Assembly: GCF_039545095.1 (NCBI RefSeq)
Contig: NZ_BAABRS010000001.1
Coordinates: 124,001-188,000, forward strand
Direction: 5' to 3'
Length of the DNA: 64,000 nucleotides
Source of the DNA: Fodinibius salicampi
GTDB lineage: Bacteria; Bacteroidota; Rhodothermia; Balneolales; Balneolaceae
How positions within the stretch are numbered: the stretch's first letter is position 1; every line of letters begins with the position of its first letter. Shown here piece after piece: positions 33,316-45,242 of the stretch. The position numbers were made by a program, and so were the translations under genes. The notes beneath the pieces were generated by a model. The model did not search any database, was not told the origin of the DNA, and saw only the letters and a list, made by a program, of their open reading frames with translations.

Positions 33316-35721
33316 TTGAAAATGAGCAATCCATTATCTCCCTATATCCTTTGGTTTGAAGAGGTTGGAATAGACGATGTTGGTTTGGTCGGTGGAAAGA
33401 ACGCTTCCCTTGGTGAAATGATTAAGCATCTGAAACCGCTGGGCATTAATGTTCCCAATGGGTTTGCCACCACCGCAGAAGCCTACTGGGCTTTTATGAA
33501 AGAAAACAACCTGAATGCCCCTATTAGTGAGGAAATTAGCAGATATCAGAAGGGAGAGATATCTCTGAAAGAGACCGGCCTTTCTATTCGGCAGATGATT
33601 AATAAGGGGGTATTTCCGATTCCATTGGCTGAGAAAATTAGATCGGCGTATTCTGAATTATCCGAGAAGTACGATGTGAAGGATGTGGATGTGGCTGTTC
33701 GAAGCAGTGCAACCGCAGAGGACCTTCCAAATGCCAGTTTTGCGGGACAACAGGAGACCTACCTAAACATCCGAGGGGGAGATGAATTAGTGGGTGTCTG
33801 TAAAAAGTGTTTTGCATCTCTCTTTACCGATCGGGCCATCTCTTATCGGGAGGAAAAAGGGTTTGATCATATGAAGGTGGCTTTGTCCATCGGAGTCCAG
33901 AAAATGGTCAGAGCAGACAAGGCTAGTTCCGGGGTCATCTTTACCGTGGATACAGAATCAGGGTTCCCAAATGTGGTGCTTATCAATGGTTCGTGGGGGC
34001 TGGGAGAAAATATTGTGCAAGGTACCGTTAATCCAGACCAGTTTTTTGTCTTCAAACCATTTCTAAATGATGATAAGAAGCGTCCCATTATCGAAAAAAT
34101 AAAAGGCAGCAAAGAGCTTAAAATGGTGTATGCAACCGACGGGGAAAATAACACGAAAAATTTGCCTACTTCCATGATGGAGCGGCATTCATATGTGCTT
34201 GAGGATGAAGAGGTACTCCAGCTGGCCCGATGGGCTACTGATATCGAAGAACATTACGGGAAGCCGATGGATATCGAGTGGGTGAAGGAAGATTCTACCA
34301 ATCAGCTTTATATCGTACAGGCTCGTCCCGAGACCGTTCACTCACAACAGCTTGATGGAATTTTTAAAACCTATAGACTGCACGAAAATAGAGCCCCTGT
34401 GTTGGTAAAGGGACTAAGTATTGGCAACAGTATCGTTCACGGTATTATCAAGCATGTACATGATATCACTGATCTTAAAGATCTGCAGCCTGACCATATA
34501 CTCGTTACTGAAATGACAGAACCCGACTGGGTACCATCGCTGAAGAAAGTAGCCGGTATTATTACCGATTTCGGGGGACGAACCTGTCACGCGGCCATTG
34601 TTAGTCGCGAGCTGGGAATTTCTGCCGTAGTGGGTACGGGAGAAGCGACAAAGGTGCTTAAAGAAGGACAAGAGGTAACGCTTTCAAGCGGAGAGGGAGA
34701 AGAAGGAAAGATTTATAAGGGAATGGTTGAATTCGATGTTAATGAGGTTGATCTGAGCAATCTTCCTGAACCTCAAACGGATATCATGTTAAATATGGCC
34801 ACCCCAGAGTCGGCTTTTAAATGGTGGCGGCTTCCGGTCCGCGGTGTAGGACTGGCCCGTATGGAATTTATTATCAGTCAGCATATTCGCATCCATCCAA
34901 TGGCTCTGGCCCATCCCGAACGAGTTAATAATGAGGATGAGTTTGCTAAAATCAGAAAGCTAACCAAGGGGTATAGTGATCTTGAGGAATATTTTGTGGA
35001 TAAACTTTCCAGCGGCATCGCAAAAATAGCCGCCTCTCAACACCCGCATCCGGTAATCGTGCGAACCAGTGATTTCAAGACCAACGAGTACGCTGATCTG
35101 ATTGGGGGTAATGAGTTTGAACCTGATGAGCAGAATCCAATGCTGGGATGGCGGGGCGCCTCGCGTTATTACAGTGATGGATACCGGGATGGATTTGCCC
35201 TGGAGTGTCGGGCACTTAAGAAAGTACGTGCAGATATAGGACTTGAAAATGTGATAATTATGATCCCCTTTTGCCGTACACTGACTGAAGCAAAAAAGGT
35301 ATTGAAACAGATGGAAGCCTTCGGGTTGCGGCGCGGTGAGAATGGCCTCCAAATCTATATGATGTGTGAAATTCCGAGTAACTACATCCTTACGGAAGAA
35401 TATGCAGAATTATTTGATGGATTTTCTATTGGCTCGAACGATCTGACACAACTTATTCTGGGAGTGGATCGGGACTCGGCGGAATTGGCCTACCTGTTTG
35501 ATGAGAATGATCCGGCCGTTAAAAAAGCAATCCGTGATGTAATCAGCCGTACTCACCAGGCAGGACTCAGAATCGGTTTCTGTGGGCAGGCTCCGAGCGA
35601 TGATACTGATTACGCGGCTTTTCTCGTCGAATGTGGAATTGATTCTATTTCGCTAAACCCGGATAGCGTAATAAATGTAATCAAAAAAGTATACCAGGCC
35701 GAACAAAAACGCTCTACTTGA
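33316..35721 (+). CDS. ppsA: Phosphoenolpyruvate synthase
   Basis: 801 aa, full length. N-terminal ATP-grasp domain (LVGGKNASLGEMI, VAVRSSATAEDLPNASFAGQQETYLN), central swivelling His domain with GGRTCHAAIVSREL (His425), and the C-terminal PEP/pyruvate TIM barrel (GSNDLTQLILGVDRD, GFCGQAPSD). Converts pyruvate plus ATP to PEP plus AMP and phosphate in gluconeogenesis. Lies 10 bp before the N-ATPase operon, so may share its transcript; linkage with Hsp20, Usp and N-ATPase is common in stress clusters. Confidence 0.95.
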   Translation: MKMSNPLSPYILWFEEVGIDDVGLVGGKNASLGEMIKHLKPLGINVPNGFATTAEAYWAFMKENNLNAPISEEISRYQKGEISLKETGLSIRQMINKGVFPIPLAEKIRSAYSELSEKYDVKDVDVAVRSSATAEDLPNASFAGQQETYLNIRGGDELVGVCKKCFASLFTDRAISYREEKGFDHMKVALSIGVQKMVRADKASSGVIFTVDTESGFPNVVLINGSWGLGENIVQGTVNPDQFFVFKPFLNDDKKRPIIEKIKGSKELKMVYATDGENNTKNLPTSMMERHSYVLEDEEVLQLARWATDIEEHYGKPMDIEWVKEDSTNQLYIVQARPETVHSQQLDGIFKTYRLHENRAPVLVKGLSIGNSIVHGIIKHVHDITDLKDLQPDHILVTEMTEPDWVPSLKKVAGIITDFGGRTCHAAIVSRELGISAVVGTGEATKVLKEGQEVTLSSGEGEEGKIYKGMVEFDVNEVDLSNLPEPQTDIMLNMATPESAFKWWRLPVRGVGLARMEFIISQHIRIHPMALAHPERVNNEDEFAKIRKLTKGYSDLEEYFVDKLSSGIAKIAASQHPHPVIVRTSDFKTNEYADLIGGNEFEPDEQNPMLGWRGASRYYSDGYRDGFALECRALKKVRADIGLENVIIMIPFCRTLTEAKKVLKQMEAFGLRRGENGLQIYMMCEIPSNYILTEEYAELFDGFSIGSNDLTQLILGVDRDSAELAYLFDENDPAVKKAIRDVISRTHQAGLRIGFCGQAPSDDTDYAAFLVECGIDSISLNPDSVINVIKKVYQAEQKRST

Positions 35722-37556
<1,835 letters not shown>

Positions 37557-37570
37557 TAGAAACGCCCGAA

Positions 37571-37867
37571 ATGACTGAAAAATCAAACAATAAAAATGAG
37601 TTCGCTGATACGGTCCGAAAAAAAACAACGCGCAAGATTCGTTCTCGTGAAGAGGGTGATAAAGGGCTGTGGTATGGATTGGGAATGTTCGGTTTAGTGG
37701 GATGGTCGGTGTCGATACCCACCATCTTATTCTTGTTGCTGGGTATCTGGATCGACAGCACCTACAAGAGTACGTATTCATGGACGCTCATGATGCTGAT
37801 TGTAGGAATTTTTATCGGATGTATGAACGCCTGGTATTGGGTGAAAAAAGAATCAAAAGGAGGATAA
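37571..37867 (+). CDS. N-type ATPase accessory AtpQ (AtpI/AtpZ-like)
   Basis: 98 aa: basic N-terminus, then two membrane helices (GLGMFGLVGWSVSIPTILFLLLGIWID and YSWTLMMLIVGIFIGCMNAWYWV). Position between epsilon and AtpR identifies it as AtpQ of the N-ATPase operon; it probably helps assemble the rotor ring or delivers ions, like AtpI. Confidence 0.75.
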   Translation: MTEKSNNKNEFADTVRKKTTRKIRSREEGDKGLWYGLGMFGLVGWSVSIPTILFLLLGIWIDSTYKSTYSWTLMMLIVGIFIGCMNAWYWVKKESKGG

Positions 37868-37868
37868 G

Positions 37869-38162
37869 ATGACGTATCTGCAAATGTTTTTTTATGTGAC
37901 GGCAGCTGGAGGTGGAGTTGTACTTGGACTAATTTATTTTGGAGGACTCTGGATCACCGTTAAGAAAGTAAACAACGCGCGGCGCCCTTATCTTCTCTTG
38001 GCAAGCAGTTTTTTAGTACGAACAGCTCTGGTATTGGCGGGGTTTTACTTACTTCTGCTTTACAACTGGATATACTTGGTGTTGGCTATGATTACTTTTA
38101 TCGTTACCCGCCATTTTTTGATTCAGCGCAAAGGCAAGTCTTCTGAATTGATATACGGCTGA
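37869..38162 (+). CDS. N-type ATPase accessory AtpR
   Basis: 97 aa with three hydrophobic helices and a conserved Arg in the membrane (LASSFLVRTALVLAGFYLLL), the hallmark of AtpR (N-ATPase RnfG-like small protein). One base separates it from AtpQ. AtpR is found only in N-ATPase operons, so it confirms the type. Confidence 0.8.
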   Translation: MTYLQMFFYVTAAGGGVVLGLIYFGGLWITVKKVNNARRPYLLLASSFLVRTALVLAGFYLLLLYNWIYLVLAMITFIVTRHFLIQRKGKSSELIYG

Positions 38163-38166
38163 TGCC

Positions 38167-38886
38167 ATGGAAATTGATATCGATCAAATTATTTATTGGG
38201 AATGGGGCTTTCTTAAGCTGAATGCCACCCTTCTGTTTTCATGGTTGGTGATGCTGTTTATGATCGGTATATCGATTATGATTACCCGCAAGCTAACATC
38301 CAAAACAGGGATGTCGCGCGGGCAGGCCCTTCTGGAATCATTGGTGGTACTCATTGAAGAACAGATCGAGGAGGCCACCGGTGAAAAAGCGGAGAAGTAT
38401 ATCCCGTTTATCAGTACGCTATTTCTATTTATTGTAGTTTCAAATACGATTAACGTAATTCCGGGCTTCCACGCCCCGACCGCTTCTTTGTCCACCACAG
38501 CAGCTTTGGCCCTGTGCGTTTTTGTGGCGGTGCCTGTGTTTGGTATTAGTTCAGCGGGACTTAAAAATTATTTTCGCTATTACATTGAGCCTACCCCTCT
38601 GATGCTCCCGTTCAATATTATCGGGGAGCTCTCGCGTACGCTTGCCTTGGCTATCCGACTCTTTGGAAACATCATGAGCGGGAGTCTCATTGTAGCCATA
38701 CTGCTTAGTCTGACGCCCCTCTTTTTTCCGGTTGTCATGCAGGCCTTTGGACTGCTGATCGGGATCATACAAGCGTATGTATTTGCCATTTTAGCACTTG
38801 TTTATGTGGCTTCGGCCGGACGTATTCGCGAAAATAAGGAACAGTCTGAATACGAAAATAACTCTTACAATCATCAAACATCCTGA
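38167..38886 (+). CDS. atpB: N-type ATPase subunit a
   Basis: 239 aa, about five or six helices. The essential stator Arg lies in ELSRTLALAIRLFGNIMSG, followed by the helix AFGLLIGIIQAYVFAILALVYV. Forms the two ion half-channels. Four bases after AtpR. Confidence 0.93.
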   Translation: MEIDIDQIIYWEWGFLKLNATLLFSWLVMLFMIGISIMITRKLTSKTGMSRGQALLESLVVLIEEQIEEATGEKAEKYIPFISTLFLFIVVSNTINVIPGFHAPTASLSTTAALALCVFVAVPVFGISSAGLKNYFRYYIEPTPLMLPFNIIGELSRTLALAIRLFGNIMSGSLIVAILLSLTPLFFPVVMQAFGLLIGIIQAYVFAILALVYVASAGRIRENKEQSEYENNSYNHQTS

Positions 38887-38890
38887 CATC

Positions 38891-39160
38891 ATGGAAAGTA
38901 TAAGTATCATTGGAATGGTATCCATCATTACGGCCGGCCTTACGATAGCCATAGGCTCTATCGCACCCGCCCTGGGGGAAGGGCGCGCGCTGGCACAGGC
39001 CCTGCTGGCTATAGCGCAACAGCCGGATGAAAGTCCGACCATAACACGAACCCTGTTTGTGGGACTGGCAATGATCGAGTCGACCGCTATTTACTGCTTT
39101 GTTGTTGCCCTCATTATAATGTTCGCAAATCCCTTCTGGGATTTTGTAGCCGGAGGATAA
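38891..39160 (+). CDS. atpE: N-type ATPase rotor subunit c
   Basis: 89 aa from the ATG at 38891 (an upstream frame extension is inside atpB and rejected). Two helices: SIAPALGEGRALAQALLAIA and FVGLAMIESTAIYCFVVAL. Glu63-Ser-Thr with Tyr68 is the Na+-binding signature, and helix 1 has Glu30 where Na+ ATP synthases such as that of Ilyobacter have Gln, giving two carboxylates 33 residues apart per hairpin. Ion: Na+ suggested by Glu-Ser-Thr-x2-Tyr; the second Glu makes H+ or a two-carboxylate coupling possible. Confidence 0.92.
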   Translation: MESISIIGMVSIITAGLTIAIGSIAPALGEGRALAQALLAIAQQPDESPTITRTLFVGLAMIESTAIYCFVVALIIMFANPFWDFVAGG

Positions 39161-39161
39161 C

Positions 39162-39926
39162 GTGCAAATCGATTGGTTCACATTTTCTGCCCAGATTATA
39201 AATTTTCTGATCCTGCTGTGGCTCTTACGGAAATTCCTGTATGGTCCGCTGCTCAATGTCATGAAAAGCAGAGAGGAGAAAATTTCTTCTAGGCTAAAGG
39301 AGGCAAGTACCAAACTCAAAGAAGCGGAGCTCAAGTCACAGAAATATGAAAAAAAAATAATTGAGTTGGAAAAGCAGAAATCCACTTGGCTTGAAGAGGC
39401 CAAAAAAGAAGCAGAATCATTCAAGTTGGAACTGATCCAGGAAGCAAGGAATGAAGTGGAGAAGGTTCGGGATAAATGGATGAAGGCGGTAGAAACCGAA
39501 AAAAAGATGTTTCTGGAGGAACTTGAAGAACAGTCCTTCCAGAAGGTTATGGATATCGTTGAGAATATTGTAACGGACTTGGCAGATATTACACTTGAAA
39601 AACAGGCGGTCAATCGATTCATCAGTCAGTTAAAGGAGATGAAGGAAAAGGACAGACGGCGGATGACCAAAGCGGTGGATGCTGACCAGCTCGAAGTTGC
39701 AACGGCCTTTCCGATTGAGGAGGAGGATCGCGAACAAATTGATGCCACTATTCGTCAGCTGCTGGACAGAAAGGACGGCTGCCGGTATAAACATGATCCT
39801 GAGCTGGGATTTGGTATTGAAGTACGCAGCAATGGCTGGAAAATAGGCTGGAATATGAAAGGTTATCTCGAGGAGCTGAGATCAGAGGTCAAAACGGTTT
39901 TAGGCCAGCTGGAAGACGATACCTGA
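39162..39926 (+). CDS. atpF: N-type ATPase subunit b with delta-like C-terminus
   Basis: 254 aa from GTG at 39162, right after the c stop. N-terminal membrane anchor (FSAQIINFLILLWLLRKFLYGPL), long charged coiled coil (40-150), then a C-terminal domain (ATAFPIEEEDREQIDATIRQLL...GIEVRSNGWKIGWNMKGYLEELRSEV) resembling the delta subunit. No separate delta gene is present in the operon, so this fusion must supply the peripheral stalk, as usual for N-ATPases. Confidence 0.88.
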   Translation: MQIDWFTFSAQIINFLILLWLLRKFLYGPLLNVMKSREEKISSRLKEASTKLKEAELKSQKYEKKIIELEKQKSTWLEEAKKEAESFKLELIQEARNEVEKVRDKWMKAVETEKKMFLEELEEQSFQKVMDIVENIVTDLADITLEKQAVNRFISQLKEMKEKDRRRMTKAVDADQLEVATAFPIEEEDREQIDATIRQLLDRKDGCRYKHDPELGFGIEVRSNGWKIGWNMKGYLEELRSEVKTVLGQLEDDT

Positions 39927-39984
39927 AAGAAACCCGATGTGCATAATGAGCTCTAACATCTATAGTAGCATGTGAGATAGTAAA

Positions 39985-41535
39985 ATGACTGCCCCAATAC
40001 TTAATTCGATACTTGAAAAATCCATGACCCGGCTGGATAGGGTGCTCCAGGGAGAACCGAATATACGGCTTCGGGAGTACGGAATCGTGACATCGGTGGG
40101 GGAAGGGTTTATCCGCGTTCGGGGGTTACCGCATGTCGGAACTGATGAGCTGGTATACGTAGATGCGCGACAGCGCCGTGTGCCGGGACTGGTTTACAAC
40201 TTGGATGCCGGAGAAGCCGGTATTATCCTTCTTGATGAAGAGCGATATGTGGAAGCCGGAGATGAAGTTCACCGGTCATCTGATATATTAAGTGTTCCTG
40301 TCGGCGATCAGCTTCTGGGTAGGGTAGTGGACAGCATTGGTCGTCCCCTAGACGGCAAAAAGCTGCTGAACACAAATGAAACCCTGCCGGTAGAACGTCC
40401 AGCCCCGCCCATCATGCACCGAAGTCCCGTCGAAACTCCACTACAGACGGGTATTAAAGTGATCGATGCCCTGTTTCCGATTGGACGGGGTCAACGCGAA
40501 TTGATTATAGGTGATCGGCAGATCGGCAAGACGGCAATAGCTGTGGATACTATAATCAATCAGCATGACAAAAACGTAATCTGTATTTATTGTGGTATAG
40601 GCAAGCAAAAAGCAGCGGTAGCCCGGGTTATAACAGATCTACAAAAACACGGAGCCATGGATTATTCGATTGTTGTTACGGCCGGGAGTGAAGATCCGGT
40701 AGGTCTGCAATATATTGCTCCATATGCAGCTACTAGTATCGGTGAATATTTTATGGAGCAGGGCAAGGATGTATTGGTGGTTTATGATGATTTGACTTGG
40801 CACGCCCGGGCTTATCGCGAACTGGCATTGTTACTTCGTCGTCCACCAGGTCGCGAAGCCTATCCGGGTGATATTTTTTATATTCATTCGCGACTGTTGG
40901 AGAGGTCTACTCGGCTTAAACCAGAATACGGGGGCGGATCGCTGACAGCCTTGCCCATAGTGGAGACACAGTCTCAAAATATATCGGCATTTATACCTAC
41001 CAACCTGATTTCCATTACCGATGGACAGCTCTATCTGTCTCCAGAACTTTTCCAAAAAGATGTGATGCCGGCCATTGACTCCGGGAAGTCGGTCTCCCGG
41101 GTCGGCGGTGCGGCCCAGCGGCCAGCCTACCGTTCTGTAACCAAAAAGATCCGGTTAGCCTATGCCCAATTCGAAGAACTGGAAGCATTTTCGCGGTTTA
41201 GCTCGCGGCTTGATGAAGATACCAAGAGGACCATTGAGCGCGGTCGCCTAATTCGTGAGAGTTTAAAACAGCCACAATTTGAACCCCTAAATATTGGGGA
41301 ACAAATTTTACTGCTGCTGGCGGTGACCTCAGGGTTGATGGATGACATTCCGCTCGCCCGACTTGAAGAAGCCAAACGGCAGATCCGAGAAACCTACCGA
41401 GAGCATTCCGATGCACTGGATCAAAAAATTGACTGGCAGGAAGATATTACGGAAGATGAACGAACATATTTGCTAGATTTGGTAGAAACAGCGTTTGAAT
41501 CGTTAAAAGAAGAGCAGGAGCATGCAGAAACTTGA
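39985..41535 (+). CDS. atpA: N-type ATPase alpha subunit
   Basis: 516 aa. Beta-barrel start, Walker A GDRQIGKTAIAVDT, VVYDDLTWHARAYRELALLLRRPPGREAYPGD, and ISITDGQLYLSPELF. Non-catalytic nucleotide-binding subunit. The 58-bp gap after subunit b is the longest within the operon. Overlaps gamma by 14 bp. Confidence 0.95.
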   Translation: MTAPILNSILEKSMTRLDRVLQGEPNIRLREYGIVTSVGEGFIRVRGLPHVGTDELVYVDARQRRVPGLVYNLDAGEAGIILLDEERYVEAGDEVHRSSDILSVPVGDQLLGRVVDSIGRPLDGKKLLNTNETLPVERPAPPIMHRSPVETPLQTGIKVIDALFPIGRGQRELIIGDRQIGKTAIAVDTIINQHDKNVICIYCGIGKQKAAVARVITDLQKHGAMDYSIVVTAGSEDPVGLQYIAPYAATSIGEYFMEQGKDVLVVYDDLTWHARAYRELALLLRRPPGREAYPGDIFYIHSRLLERSTRLKPEYGGGSLTALPIVETQSQNISAFIPTNLISITDGQLYLSPELFQKDVMPAIDSGKSVSRVGGAAQRPAYRSVTKKIRLAYAQFEELEAFSRFSSRLDEDTKRTIERGRLIRESLKQPQFEPLNIGEQILLLLAVTSGLMDDIPLARLEEAKRQIRETYREHSDALDQKIDWQEDITEDERTYLLDLVETAFESLKEEQEHAET

Positions 41536-42430
41536 ACAGCTACAGCGCAAAGTTAAGAATGCGGAAGACCTACAATCTATTGTGCGGACGATGAAACTAA
41601 TGGCTTCGGTGGGCATTCATCAGTTTGAGGATGCTGTCGATTCGCTTGGTGACTATTACAATACCCTTGAACGGGGTCTGCAGGTTGTGCTTTCCAAAGA
41701 ATTCAGTGAGGCTCGCCCTTTCCTCTCATCGGGTAATGAGGGTTCAGCCGGGATCATTGTTATTGGTTCAAGCCAGTCGCTGTGCGGACCATTTGATGAG
41801 TCGATTCTGACTTATACGTTGGATAAGATCAGAGAAGATGAAAAAAAGGGGGCGCAGTTCTTTGTATTGGGAGAACGGCTGACCGGTTATTTTAGGCAGG
41901 AGGAGGAAGTGTTGATAAGCAAACAGTTTATTTTGCCCGGTTCGGCAGGCGGGATCAATGGACTGGTGCTGGATCTACTGACCGGTATTGAAGAGTGGCA
42001 AGCAACACAGGATATCCGTTCGATAAGGGTATTGCATAACAAGCTGACTGGCAAGGAAGGTTACACGCCTCGCAGCCAGCATCTTCTGCCATTAAATAAA
42101 CAGTGGTTGGAACAGCTTATTGATCAGCCTTGGCCGTCCAATAATTTGCCCCAATATTCGGCAGATGGGCATGCTTTATTTCTTTCGCTGCTGAGACAAT
42201 ATCTGTTTGTCTCCCTTTATCGCGCCGTTGCCGAATCGCTTGCTGCCGAGTATAGCAGTCGCTTGTTTGCCATGCAGCAGGCTGAAAAGAAAATAGACGA
42301 GCGTTTGGAGAAATTGAATCGGGCTTATACTCATGAGCGCCAGTCATCGATCACCAGTGAGCTACTGGATATTATGGCAGGTTTTGAGGCAGCTCAGTCT
42401 ATGGATGATTGTAATAGCGAGACAGGTTAG
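41522..42430 (+). CDS. atpG: N-type ATPase gamma subunit
   Basis: 302 aa. N-terminal helix QRKVKNAEDLQSIVRTMKLMASVGIHQFEDAV and C-terminal helix EYSSRLFAMQQAEKKIDERLEKLNRAYTHERQSSITSELLDI make the central shaft; between them SSQSLCGPFDESI replaces the usual SDRGLCG motif. Divergent from housekeeping gamma subunits, as expected for N-ATPases. Last gene of the operon. Confidence 0.92.
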   Translation: MQKLEQLQRKVKNAEDLQSIVRTMKLMASVGIHQFEDAVDSLGDYYNTLERGLQVVLSKEFSEARPFLSSGNEGSAGIIVIGSSQSLCGPFDESILTYTLDKIREDEKKGAQFFVLGERLTGYFRQEEEVLISKQFILPGSAGGINGLVLDLLTGIEEWQATQDIRSIRVLHNKLTGKEGYTPRSQHLLPLNKQWLEQLIDQPWPSNNLPQYSADGHALFLSLLRQYLFVSLYRAVAESLAAEYSSRLFAMQQAEKKIDERLEKLNRAYTHERQSSITSELLDIMAGFEAAQSMDDCNSETG

Positions 42431-42540
42431 TTGAATACTATCAACAGCAACCATGAATGAACGGCTCACGTTGTGTAAGATAATTCCAACTGGAAATAGT
42501 TCATTTTATTTAAATTTAATAATTTCTCCAGTACACCCTT

Positions 42541-44436
42541 ATGAGTAAAAAAGAACAAAAGAATTCAAAGCCAACCGGCAAGCGTCTTGCCATTTTAAGT
42601 CTTGGAGCAATTGGAGTTGTATATGGGGATATCGGCACAAGTCCGATTTACGCTATTAAAGAATCGTTTCACTCTTCTTATGGGCTTGCTGCCAGCCCGG
42701 CAAATATTATGGGGGTGCTGTCTTTAATATTTTGGTCTCTAATTCTGGTTATCTCTGTTAAATACCTTTTGCTGGTTTTACGTGCTGATAACAAGGGTGA
42801 AGGCGGCATTATAGCACTCACAGCACTTGTTAGTCCGCCTACAGAAAAGGCTGAGGGACGTCGGTGGTTTCTGGTTCTAACCGGCTTGTTTGGCGCTGCA
42901 TTGCTATATGGAGACAGCATGATTACCCCTGCGATATCCGTGGTAAGTGCTATTGAGGGTCTTCAGGTTGCCACTCCGTTTTTTGAACCATACATCATTC
43001 CAATTACCATCGGGATACTCATTGCACTCTTTGCGGTTCAGTCGAAAGGGACAGCCGGTATAGGTGCCATATTTGGTCCTATTACACTCACCTGGTTTTT
43101 AACGTTGGCAATTCTTGGAATCATTCAAATAGTGCAGCATCCAAATGTGCTTCAAGCTCTTAATCCAGCTTTTGGCTTTAATTTTTTTATTCAAAACGGT
43201 TGGGCGGGATTCTTAGTGCTTGGTTCGGTATTTCTGGTAGTAACAGGTGGAGAAGCTCTTTATGCTGATATCGGACATTTTGGTCTAAGGCCTATACGAA
43301 TTACTTGGTTTTGTGTGGTACTACCTTCACTTCTTCTGAACTACTTCGGGCAGGGTGCACTTGTTATAAATAATCCGGAATTTATTGAGCATCCATTTTT
43401 CCATATGATTCCAAGGTGGGGGCTTTACCCGCTTGTTATTATTGCTACAGTAGCTACGATTATTGCTTCCCAAGCTGTTATATCCGGTGCTTTCTCACTT
43501 ACTCGGCAGGCTGTACAGCTGGGCTACATGCCCCGTCTTAAGGTTAGGCAGACCTCAGAAAAACAATTTGGGCAAATCTATATTCCTGTTATTAACTGGA
43601 TTCTTATGATCTCATGTATTGGATTAGTACTGGGTTTTAGGTCATCCAGCAATCTTGCATCGGCTTATGGCGTTGCGGTTACCACAGACATGGTATTCAC
43701 AACCATTCTATTTGGTGTCGTTGCACTAACACGGTGGAACTGGAGTAAATGGATTGTCAGCATTATGGCCTTGGCACTGCTAGCGATCGATCTTTCATTT
43801 TGGGGTGCCAATCTGGTTAAAATACCAACTGGTGGCTGGTTCCCACTTGTAATTGCCGGTATTATGTTTACAGTGATGACCACTTGGAAGCATGGACGCA
43901 GAATACTGGGCGATAGGCTGCAAGATAAAATTGTACCTCATGAAGAATTTATTGAAAGAGTTCATAAAAAAAATCCGGAAAGAATTAAAGGTACTGCCGT
44001 GTTTATGGATTCAAATCCGGAGGGTACTCCTCAGGCTTTATTGCATAACCTCGAACACAATAAGGTGATTCACGAACGGATCATTTTACTTTCTCTCATC
44101 ATGCGAGAAATACCCAAGGTACCGGATGAAGAGCGTATGGAAATCAAGCCGCTTGGAGAGAATGTTTTTCGCGTTAATGTGGATATTGGATTTTCAGAAG
44201 AACCTAACGTTCCAGTTTTACTTCGTAGCTGTGATATTGGTGACTCCGAATTTAAGCTGGAAGAAACAACATTCTTTTTGGGTAGAGAGACAATGCTTGC
44301 AACCCAAAAACCGGGGATGGCTATGTGGAGAGAAAAGCTATTTGCCTGGATGTCACGCAATGCCGAACGGGCAGCCTCATATTTTCATATTCCTTCAGAT
44401 AGAGTGATAGAAATCGGTACACAAATTGAACTTTAG
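42541..44436 (+). CDS. kup: KUP potassium uptake protein
   Basis: 631 aa, about 12 helices in the first 450 residues then a cytoplasmic tail. Starts with the KUP signature GAIGVVYGDIGTSPIYAIKESF and contains GDSMITPAISVVSAIEGL, GEALYADIGHFG. H+/K+ symport. A partial palindrome (TGTAAG half only) sits about 50 bp upstream. K+ import beside an N-ATPase fits a salt- or acid-stress module (inference). Confidence 0.95.
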   Translation: MSKKEQKNSKPTGKRLAILSLGAIGVVYGDIGTSPIYAIKESFHSSYGLAASPANIMGVLSLIFWSLILVISVKYLLLVLRADNKGEGGIIALTALVSPPTEKAEGRRWFLVLTGLFGAALLYGDSMITPAISVVSAIEGLQVATPFFEPYIIPITIGILIALFAVQSKGTAGIGAIFGPITLTWFLTLAILGIIQIVQHPNVLQALNPAFGFNFFIQNGWAGFLVLGSVFLVVTGGEALYADIGHFGLRPIRITWFCVVLPSLLLNYFGQGALVINNPEFIEHPFFHMIPRWGLYPLVIIATVATIIASQAVISGAFSLTRQAVQLGYMPRLKVRQTSEKQFGQIYIPVINWILMISCIGLVLGFRSSSNLASAYGVAVTTDMVFTTILFGVVALTRWNWSKWIVSIMALALLAIDLSFWGANLVKIPTGGWFPLVIAGIMFTVMTTWKHGRRILGDRLQDKIVPHEEFIERVHKKNPERIKGTAVFMDSNPEGTPQALLHNLEHNKVIHERIILLSLIMREIPKVPDEERMEIKPLGENVFRVNVDIGFSEEPNVPVLLRSCDIGDSEFKLEETTFFLGRETMLATQKPGMAMWREKLFAWMSRNAERAASYFHIPSDRVIEIGTQIEL

Positions 44437-44937
44437 CAAGTTCACAGACCAAATATTTAAGCAATGTGTCATATATGTCCCGGTAGATTTTAAAATGATT
44501 AGGTCGTGAGAATATAATGTATAGTGATTCAAAAGAAATGCAGTTATTAGTGAGGATGGACTGATCCTGATATTGGAATTCCTGGTGGATTTGGAACGGG
44601 GATTGAGTTTCAGAAAAAGGGTATAGTGAACAAACCCGGGGATCAGAATATCCACCCTGATTGCGATGACAGGAGGCTTATCGATAATCTTATAGGAGTA
44701 GGTTGGAGGAATTTACACTTGGAATTGTACTGTTAGGTTTTACGCCGATAATCATGGCTAGATATTTTCAGTATACCCGTAAAACGGGTAAGCTGTATCT
44801 TTTTAAGGAAATAGCCGTTTCTTTGACCTTTTCTGTCGGTATAGCTGTAAATAATAGGATACATTATACTTATCAAGGATTACTATAATATCCGATAGAT
44901 ATTTGCCAATATATGAATAGTTAAAGAGGGAAAAGGC

Positions 44938-44956
44938 TGTAGGTAAATCTCCCACA
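44938..44956. promoter_or_regulatory. 19-bp palindrome, distal copy upstream of UspA
   Basis: TGTAGGTAAATCTCCCACA, central A. 287 bp before the Usp start; shares the core TAGGTAAAT with the copies at 45157 and 49502. Confidence 0.6.
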
Positions 44957-45156
44957 AAGTTCTAATACGAGTAGACGATTTATTTCGTGGAAATCACTAT
45001 AAAAAGGCGTTTCAGTATTTTGCATTTAATTATGATTAATGCCATGGTAAATATAAATCAAAGATAATCATGGACTCATGACTTCACAACTACGTATTCT
45101 GGTTTATAATTCTCATGATATCAATTAGATTTATATCGCTTTTTGACTCACGATAT

Positions 45157-45175
45157 TTTAGGTAAATGACCTACA
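45157..45175. promoter_or_regulatory. 19-bp palindrome, proximal copy upstream of UspA
   Basis: TTTAGGTAAATGACCTACA, central A. 68 bp before the Usp start. Confidence 0.65.
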
Positions 45176-45242
45176 AATAAATACGCTTTATCAGCCTAGT
45201 TTGCGATAGGTTAAACAAATAATTTTAAAAACATGTGACAAT

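Larger units (their letters stand above)
44437..45242. other. Long intergenic region with two palindromes
   Basis: 806 bp. A rightward open frame (44703-44888) ends in TFSVGIAVNNRIHYTYQGLL, faintly like the last helix of membrane glycosyltransferases (GIGLSVNNxxAVLEGLL); it could be a relic but is not called. The last 310 bp carry the palindromes at 44938 and 45157 that precede the Usp gene. Confidence 0.45.

Noticed and set aside
38765-39622. Long leftward frame (285 codons) under atpE/atpF
   Set aside because: Antisense to clearly coding ATPase genes; Ser/Ile/Phe-rich with no motif.
42474-42492. Possible palindrome upstream of kup (TGTAAGATAATTCCAACTG)
   Set aside because: Only the left half fits; position (49 bp) is closer than the others.
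44703-44888. Possible glycosyltransferase tail
   Set aside because: Only one loosely matching helix (VGIAVNN); too short to call.
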